DNA of 64,000 nucleotides, from NCBI RefSeq assembly GCF_035222485.1, contig NC_085925.1:2852001-2916000 (forward strand). Reading direction: 5' to 3'. The notes below the pieces were generated by a model that was given only the letters and a program-made list of their open reading frames with translations, did no database searches and was not told where the DNA came from. The DNA comes from Podospora pseudoanserina (taxonomy: Eukaryota > Ascomycota > Sordariomycetes > Sordariales > Podosporaceae). The position numbers were made by a program, and so were the translations under genes. This document shows, one piece after another, positions 56,867-64,000 of this stretch; within the stretch, counting starts at the first letter, position 1, and the number at the start of each line of letters is the position of its first letter.

Positions 56867-59800
56867 ATGATTTCCGTCAACCTCAGCCAGGGCACCTCTC
56901 TGCCCGGATGGACAACTGTCCTTTGTCTCCTGGTCGGCGCAACTGCCGCTTGTCTTTGGTTCCGTTTCCCGCTTACGCGTTCCACGCGGGCAATGTCTTC
57001 GGTGAATCCCACTTCAGATTCCACACGGTCCGCTCGGTCAGGCGTCAGCCTCCGTCAAGTCAACCCCGACAAGAACGAGGCAAACACCGACATCGACATC
57101 ATTGCCATTCATGGCCTTGACACAAAGTCGCCGGACACGTGGGTATGGGTAGACCCCAACAGTCCCAACAATACCGTTAACTGGCTGGCCGACCGGCGAA
57201 TGCTCCCCAGCCGAGTGGGAGCAGCTCGCATCTTCACATGCGACTGGCCTGCCGACCTACGCCAGCAGTCGTCAGTTCCCACGACGCTCCACGAGTCTGC
57301 CCAGTCTTTGCGCGACAGCATACAGCACCTAAAGGCAAATACCACAAGGCCCATTCTCTTCATCGCATCGTGTCTTGGTGGTATTATCTTGATGAAGGCT
57401 CTCGAGATTGATAATCAGCACACCAAGGACAACGCCGATTCGCCTTCTCTCACAAGGACAACACGAGGCGTCGTGTTTTTGGCTACACCTTTCCGAGGCA
57501 CTGCGTTCAAAAACATGCCTGGCCTCCTATTGAAAGCCCTGGCCGCCCTGCAAGATCAAACAGTGACTGCACTGATTGATTACACACTGGGCGCGACCCC
57601 CGACCTTGACGAACTTACGAAAGGGTTTATAACGCTAACGAAGAATCACAACTACCAAGTAGTCGTGTTCTGGGAAGCGAGGAATACCGTTCTTCTCCGG
57701 AAGTTTCATCTGGCTTGGATGGTGTCGACATGGATCTTACTGGCGTGGCTAGTAGCTCTGACATCAGCTTGGCTGCTTGATTTGTTTTCACCTTGGCTAC
57801 TCGTCTTTTTCCTCCTTTGGTTACCTGTGTTCTTGTCTTGCCAACCACAGCTGGTACGTATCAAAACATTGACTAGTCTAGCTGCCTTACTAATGCTTAC
57901 TAGCTGGTCAATAAGTACTCGGCAACCCTATCGGATTTTAAGACGCAGCGGCTTGATCGACCCCACGTCATGATGAACAAATTCGCCCACAGCAACTGCA
58001 CAAATGAGTGCAAGAAGGACTGCACGGAGAGTGATGATTTCGGCCATGTGTCCCGCAAGATCGAGGTAATGCTCAAGACGATTCGTGAAGGAAGTCCACT
58101 CGAGCAAGCAGACGGTTGGATTCTCAAAAGACACTATACCCAGGAGAAACTGAAGATTGAGCGACTTTCGGGCGATACGTTGTCCATGGATCGCTGCTAC
58201 ATCAATCTTGCCATTATCGGGGAGCCTAGAGAAAACCCAGAGAAAGGATCGAAAACGGACGCAGCACCTCACAAATCCCCCTTTTCACTCACCGCTCGGC
58301 TGAAGGTTGAGACGCCGGAAAAGAATATTCAAGTGGAATTGTCGTCTCTCTTCGATCCGCGCAAAGACTCCGAAGGCCAAACGACAAACCCAAGAAGAAT
58401 CTTAATCCATGGACGCGCCGGGGTCGGGAAGACTACCCTGTGTAAGAAGATGGTTCATGAATTTACCCGTCGTTCTGGAGAGTTTCGAAAGTGGAACGAG
58501 TTGTTCGACCGCATACTTTGGGTGCCTCTACGGAGGCTGAAAGGATGGTCATCTCCGCTATATAACCTCGAGGGATTGTTTTGTTATGAGTATTTTGACC
58601 AACACCTAAACTATAGCATTCTTGCTAAAGAACTTTTCCGTGCGGTTGACAGTAATGGCCAAAAGACTCTGTTTATCCTTGACGGTCTTGACGAGATATC
58701 TCAACTCTTGGACGATAATCACCCGAAATCCCCTTTGCTTAAACACCTGTTAAACCAACCTAGCGTTATTATTACATCCCGACCGCACGTCTCACTCCCT
58801 AGGGGAGTCCATTCCCCAGACCTTAAACTGGAAACCGTTGGATTCTACCCGGCTCAAGTGGTCGAGTACCTTCGAGCTACATTTATTGATGCGAAAACGA
58901 TCGAAGATATTGAATCGTACTTCCAAAGGCATCAGCTAGTCCAGGGTCTTGTACGAATCCCTGTTCAGCTGGATGCTCTCTGCTATACTTGGAATAGTTT
59001 CGAGGATAAAACTATGCCGGGGACTATGACCGCGATGTACAAAGCCATCGAGGAAAATCTGTGGAAGAAGGATATTGTGAGACTGGAGAAGCGAACGCAG
59101 CGTGAAATACGCCACGTTCGCCGGCCCGAGATCAGCAACTCTGCCGAAGATGAGGTTCAACTTCTTGAGATTCTCGCATTTACTGGTATGCATAGCGATG
59201 TTATCGACTTTGAGCCAAGACATCGCGACGCTATTTCCGAGCAGTATAATCCCACTGGGACGAACTTCTTCCTTGATGAGATGCTCGGACATCTTTCTTT
59301 TGTGCGAACCTCAGACCCCTCATCAAAGGACCGCGATCGAAATTACCACTTCATACACCTCACCTTTCAAGAGTATTTTGCAGCACGGTATTTCATTCGA
59401 CAGTGGAAAGCTAAACAACAACTCAATTGTCTGCAACTTAGCGGTGGGAATCGTAATTATATCGAACCTGCTACTTTCCTTCAGGAGCATAAATACGATC
59501 CTCGCTACGATATCTTCTGGCGCTTTGTCGCCGGCCTGCTTGATGCTGACGGAGAGGCACTTAGCTTCTTCCAGACGATTGAGAAGGAGCCACGCGACCT
59601 CCTGGGTCCTACGCATCAGCGCCTAGTCATGCACTGCCTAAGCGAAGTCGAGCGGAAGGAGTCGAATTTCACAGGACTTCGAGCGAGGCTAGAAAACCAA
59701 CTAGAACAGTGGCTGCTGTTTGAATGCGACTTTATGGGGAGTTCCATCTTAGCCCGCGAAATGGAGTGTCCAGAGCAGGTTCTGGTCAGTACATTAAAGC

Positions 59801-61086
59801 AAGCATCTGAAGGTGCAAGGCCGATTTTTCTGGACTCGCTATCCAGACGAACAGCAGTTCCATTCAGTATTATAAACGTTGCATCTCCCTGGCTGAACGA
59901 CTGCGCTTCTAAACGCCTATGTATTGCTGTCTTGGGTCTCCTAAGTCATCAGCATAATGGCTTACCGCAGGAGATGCTGCAGGGCATCGCAGCAAGGCTC
60001 GAGGATCAGGACGCGTACGTACGGCGAGCAGCAATCAACGCGCTTCCAGGGCGAGCCGACCTTCCGGAGGAGATACTGCAGGGCATCGCAGCAAGGCTCG
60101 AGGATCAGGACGCGTACGTACGGCGAGCAGCAATCAACGCGCTTCAAGGGCGAGCCGACCTTCCGGAGGAGATACTGCAGGGCATCGCAGCAAGGCTCGA
60201 GGATCAGGCCGCGTACGTGCGGCGAGCAGCAATCAAGGTGCTTCAAGGACGAGCCGACCTTCCGGAGCAGGTGCTGCAGGGCATCGCAGCAATGCTCGAG
60301 GATCAGGTCATGTACGTGCGGGAGGCAGCAATCGAGGCGCTTCAAGGGCGAGCCGACCTTCCGGAGGAGATACTGCAGGGCATCGCAGCAAGGCTCGAGG
60401 ATCAGGCCGCGTTAGTGCGGCTGGGAGCAATCGAGGTGCTTCAAGAGCGAGCCGACCTTCCGGAGGAGGTGCTGCAGGGCATCGCAGCAAGGCTCGAGGC
60501 TCAGGACACGGACGTGCGGGTGGCAGCAATCGACGCGCTTGAAGGGCGAGCCGACCTTCCGGAGGAGATACTGCAGGGCATCGCAGCAAGGCTCAAGGAT
60601 CAGGACGCGTACGTGCGGCGAGCAGCAATCAAGGTGCTTCAAGGACGAGCCGACCTTCCGGAGCAGGTGCTGCAGGGCATCGCAGCAATGCTCGAGGATC
60701 AGGTCATGTACGTGCGGGAGGCAGCAATCGAGGCGCTTCAAGGGCGAGCCGACCTTCCGGAGGAGATACTGCAGGGCATCGCAGCAAGGCTCGAGGATCG
60801 GGACGCGGAGGTGCGGCTGAGAGCAATCGACGCGCTTCTAAATCAAGCAGAGTTATCGTTAAACGTCCTCAGCCCATATGTCAAATCCTTTTGCAACGCT
60901 TTACTACAGAAGAGCTTCGAGAAGCATCTATACTGGCACGCTTCGGACTGTGGTTTTATAGGGGTTAATCTTACACATATACCTTTAAGTGGTAGTCAAC
61001 ATGAAGGGAAGGAAGCGGTGAAGCTACTGTTACAGAATGGCGCCACTACCGTAGCGATGGAGACAGACAGCCGCTACTACACTTAG
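56867..61086 (+). CDS. NOD-like receptor: SesB-type hydrolase, NACHT, HEAT repeats
   Basis: Fungal NLRs with SesB effector domains are thought to act in non-self recognition and regulated cell death. I join exon 1 (56,867-57,853) and exon 2 (57,904-61,086) across a 50-bp intron (GTACGT donor, TACTAAT-like branch, CTAG acceptor), both phase 0; 1389 aa. An N-terminal helix (VLCLLVGATAACLWFRF) precedes the hydrolase: IIAIHGLDTKSPDTWVW, nucleophile elbow FIASCLGGIILMKAL, GVVFLATPFRGT. A hydrophobic hairpin follows (STWILLAWLVALTSAWLL, SPWLLVFFLLWLPVFL), then across the splice KYSATLSDF and LDRPHVMMNKF with the likely catalytic His. NACHT: Walker A GRAGVGKTTL near residue 499, Walker B LFILDGLDE near 585, FIHLTFQEYFAARYF near 812. 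Nine HEAT-type repeats fill about 1014-1310. The tail looks ankyrin-like and eroded. The start at MISVNL is the first in-frame ATG. Confidence 0.88.
59956..60846 (+). repeat. nine in-frame 99-bp HEAT-type repeats
   Basis: Units start at 59,956, 60,055, 60,154, 60,253, 60,352, 60,451, 60,550, 60,649 and 60,748. The consensus is ADLPEEILQGIAARLEDQ, then a variable trio, then VRRAAINALQGR. Most codons are identical between units. Change is concentrated at the trio (DAY, AAY, VMY, AAL, DTD, DAE), at the residue after VR, and at the I-N/K/E/D position. Units 3-4 and 7-8 are near copies 396 bp apart. Confidence 0.95.
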
Positions 61087-62857
61087 CTGCTGAGAACTGG
61101 GAGGAAGCGATGGTGTAACTATTACAGCCAAAGCCATAAAACAGCACATTCGTTTCCCACGTCATATCTGCACTTTTTTCCTTTTCTCCTTCCTGTTTCC
61201 CTCATATTTTTTTTAATTATAGCATGCCACTAATAGGGTCTGGGAGAATGTGTAAATATATACTTAGGTATGAATTCTAGCATCTTCTAGACATTCGCTC
61301 CTGATATAGTAATGACCTGCTGATCCCACTTTTATACTAAGTATGACGTGCAGTATTTCAACCTATGTCGTCATCTAAGTATCATCATTAGAAAAGATTT
61401 ACTACGCTACTAGTTAGAATGGGTCAGCAGAGCGGTAGCGAGGGAAGGGAGCTGATTCAAGTGCGTTATTGTGATGACACGTGTGGTTTCAATAATGCAA
61501 TGTCTTGGAGCGGAAACTCAGATATACGGATTCAAGGGAACTATGAAATAGGTGGCTATGAATCAAATGAGAATTAGTATAGAGCTGGAGGTTATTTGCT
61601 GGTACCTGGTTACTACGCGTAGCTCGGCAGAGGAGAAAACCAGTGTTTTCTTATCTATCTAATTGGTCTAAATAGCCATACTAGGTCTCGATCCTTCCGA
61701 CCGCGGTATAAAGGATGATATGATTTAGCCGTATCGCGCAGAAGAGTAGGCAACATTAGGACTCGTGAAGAAAAATAACGGTCAATAACAAAGCTAAACT
61801 ATCTTGTCCAAGTGACTGACCTTACGGGACAACACCCTTTTAATGAAGATCCCTACCATAATAAACTCCAGATTATGGTTATACACGCGATAAAAGCGCA
61901 GAAAAGACTAAACCTGTTACGGACAGATATACTAGTCGACTTTGAGGGTTGCGGCATCATTGCAGTGAACAGATATGGCTGAGAAGAATTAATTGTGATG
62001 GTTTGATGTCTATGTGGCGAGTTGACGTTACCAGTATGGTGACCAAACGAACATTTCTCAGTAGTGATCGAATGACCAAGTAGCCAGGACTCGAGGCTAG
62101 AAGGTGGCGCCGCTTTAGTGACAATAGAACCGTTACCGAAGGAGGATTGTGGCTGAACCCGGGTATAAGTTGACTCGCAACCACAGTTCTCAACGGGGAT
62201 TACAGTAATGCATCGAGCCACTGGTCAACCAGCTGCTGGAAGGATTTCGAAGACCTACCTTTGTTTTAGATATTGAAGGGTTCAAATACTGGCAGTAAAA
62301 TCTGAATCCAATTTCCAAAACCAGCTTTACATAGCCTGGCGTCCATTTCATCAGTCACAACAGCCCCCTACCACTAGCACGCCTACAAGCACGTCTCTCG
62401 CCTTGTCCGGAGCCAATAAACTCGTTAAGCATCATAGCAGTGCGTTTACAGTCGAATGATGCTGCCAACAGAGCGAAAATATCATGAGAAGCAGAGTGGT
62501 TCATAAATATACAGCACACGACCGCCTCAACCGCGCCGGGCATCCTCACTGGCGCCAAAAAGAGCCAGTGGGTTGTGGTGGACATTAAAGTTTTGTAACA
62601 ACAGAACTACGGCGCGCGCAAAACACTCTCTCTCTCCCTTCTCTCACGAAGTACAATGAATATCATGATGCATTTTTGGCCCGTCAAGATAGCAATATTG
62701 ACAGGAGGTAATACAACGCTTCATACCTACCAGAACTCAGTTGTCGATATCGGAATCAAAAGCAGGCCTCCTCTTTTTTCCCCAGAACCTCAGCAGCATC
62801 CAAATCCCCCGTAATGTCTCCTGATCGTCATCAGAACCCCCACTATTACCTGGTGCC
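61087..62857. other. 1.8-kb intergenic region right of the NLR gene
   Basis: The first 60 bases still read as ankyrin-like text (PLLHLAAENWEEAMV) in another frame, then nothing recognisable. A 122-codon minus-strand frame at 61,853-62,221 ends in a hydrophobic helix but has no ATG. No supported gene. Confidence 0.4.
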
Positions 62858-64000
62858 CTACCCTCTTATCAGCAAGGCGGCGTTTACCAGGGCGCCTAGC
62901 TGCTTCGACCCGTTCTCCCGCACTACCCCAGCCTCCATGTCTTTAAGAATAACATTGATATACTCGCCAACGCTTGAAAGGTGAAGTACATGACCGACAG
63001 CAGAGTGAAATTTAAGAAGTCGTTCCGAAGGGGGGTCGATAGATGGGTGTAAGAAGAACGTGCTGCGAACAGGGAATTGGAGGGTAGCCGCCAATAAGGG
63101 GCGAAATGCTTTGACTTGATGAGTATGTGGAGTATCATCTGCTGCATGTTCGAAGAAGATGTCGAAATTCCCGAACAGTTTATGCATTTTGGGGGCAAGA
63201 GTAATAGCGTTATGTGGCCGGTCAATATCGACGCCTTCGATAAGATGGATTATACCAACATCAAACATATTAAGAATGGCAATGGTAGCCTTCTTGGGCT
63301 CGCTCTTTTTTATGCCAGTGTCAACTATACAGAGATATAAAGAGGCTACAAACCAGTTCACTGCCTTCTTCCGCCTTCATTAAATTAAAGGGGGGAATGT
63401 GTGCTACCTCGAGGGTGTCATAATTGTCCAGATAATCAAGTATATTTCCCTCATCGTCTTTGGCAGGTTGGTCTAGCCGCTTCATCAGTTCGTCTTGATC
63501 GAAGGCACGGGTGATGACGCAGCGGTGGCGGTCGCGGGTAAGGCAGTAGCCCCGCAAGGCCCCTAGACGCTCAGGAGTTTTCACAAAATCTTGCACACGC
63601 TGCTGCTCATCTTGGCTGTGGACTTGCTGGACCGCGATATGGTAGGTAGGTGATGGCTGAGGTGTTTTGCCTGTGGCGGCCCGTACTGTTTAAAACTAGC
63701 TGTTAATGAAAAGAAAAAGGGAGTTAGAGGTCTCAAAGACTGGTAACATACATGGGAGGAAGAAGTGGTGAATAATGATGTGCTCGGCAAAACCGAACAG
63801 CAGCTCGCGAAAACTGGCGACCCTGCTGTCGTTACCAAGGTCGATGCTATCGTAGTCGTCGACCATTCCGAGGCCGAGCGATTGGAAAAAACTTTGAGAG
63901 ACTTGTCCTGTGACTTCGGCGAGCGCACATATTCGAACGTAAGGCGAATGAGGGCTGGGCGATTGTATCCGTCGACAAATTTGGAAGAAGCTAGCCGTTG
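62858..64000 (-). CDS. HNH_2 nuclease-domain protein, 5' end outside the window
   Basis: HNH_2 proteins are common in ascomycetes and carry a His-Cys metal nuclease motif of unproven role. On the minus strand, the first segment (64,000-63,752) reads ALIRLTFEYVRSPKSQDKSL and then FFQSLGLGMVDDYDSIDLG up to HHFFLP. A 66-bp intron (63,751-63,686) joins LRAATGKTPQPSPTYH and the HNH core: RGYCLTRDRHRCVITRAFD, then TLEVAHIPPFNL. The last segment, to the stop at 62,858, reads AILNMFDVGIIHLIEGVDID, NAITLAPKMHKLFGNFDIFF and VLHLSSVGEYINVILKD. Two problems: the first segment changes frame in an A6 run (63,886-63,891) where one extra base would fix it, and the join near 63,320-63,360 needs an unusually short intron (37 bp) or another frame change. 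Otherwise family order is complete. Confidence 0.75.

Noticed and set aside
59962-60741. Several minus-strand frames and plus-strand Arg-rich frames over the HEAT array
   Set aside because: Shadows of the 99-bp repeat: because 99 is divisible by 3, every frame repeats and stays open.
59956-60846. CRISPR-like appearance of the regular repeats
   Set aside because: The units are contiguous and coding, with no unique spacers, and the genome is fungal.
57970-61086. NACHT-HEAT frame as a separate gene starting at ATGATG
   Set aside because: The preceding 22 codons are in frame, conserved in style and contain the catalytic-His motif; the 50-bp intron has good splice signals, so one gene is the better model. 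The alternative is kept as a finding.
61853-62221. 122-codon minus-strand frame with a C-terminal hydrophobic helix
   Set aside because: It opens with GTG, not ATG, and has no clear upstream exon or family match. A tail-anchored protein is possible but unsupported.
62355-62585. 76-codon minus-strand ATG frame
   Set aside because: No domain, no homology recalled and no supporting context; could be chance.

Overview
The window looks like chromosomal DNA of a filamentous ascomycete, most likely a Sordariomycete of the Sordariales type. The evidence is many short introns (50-80 bp) with CTAAC/CTGAC-like branch sites, single-copy core genes in the form typical of that group (HIR3, BRF1, SEC11, a TBC RabGAP, a Ubc14-like E2), and an accessory end holding a fungal NOD-like receptor (NLR), an HNH_2 protein and LTR remnants. 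The order is inferred from gene content, not from a species match.

Positions 1-46,640 are ordinary gene-rich core. In order: the 5' part of a ChAPs/exomer gene (minus), divergent from the histone-chaperone subunit HIR3 (plus); an E2 enzyme (plus); a TBC RabGAP (minus); a small acidic nuclear-type protein (plus); two neighbouring SREBP-like bHLH genes (plus); a 102-aa hydrophilic protein, a four-helix membrane protein and signal peptidase SEC11 (all minus); a six-helix membrane protein and a BTB protein (plus); a DUF1349 protein (minus); the TFIIIB subunit BRF1 (plus); two hypotheticals (plus); a small membrane-protein locus with an internal tandem duplication; and a CE3-like SGNH esterase (minus).

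An intron-containing tRNA-Glu(CTC) at 48,788-48,879 is the last recognisable core feature. From about 49 to 55 kb I see no intact gene, only a decayed reading frame, a 20-21 bp minisatellite and two oppositely oriented LTRs. At 55.1-61.1 kb lies a divergent pair: a DUF6601-like two-helix membrane protein and a large NLR with a SesB alpha/beta-hydrolase domain, a NACHT domain and nine nearly identical 33-aa HEAT-type repeats. The NLR is the most interesting locus. A 50-bp intron joins its effector half to its NACHT half, a membrane hairpin sits inside the hydrolase domain, the nucleophile elbow carries Cys instead of Ser, and an eroded ankyrin-like tail follows the HEAT array. A partial HNH_2 gene runs off the right edge.

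Three otherwise good genes (second bHLH, DUF1349, HNH) each need one extra base in a homopolymer run to read through. This points to homopolymer undercalls in the assembly rather than three independent pseudogenes.
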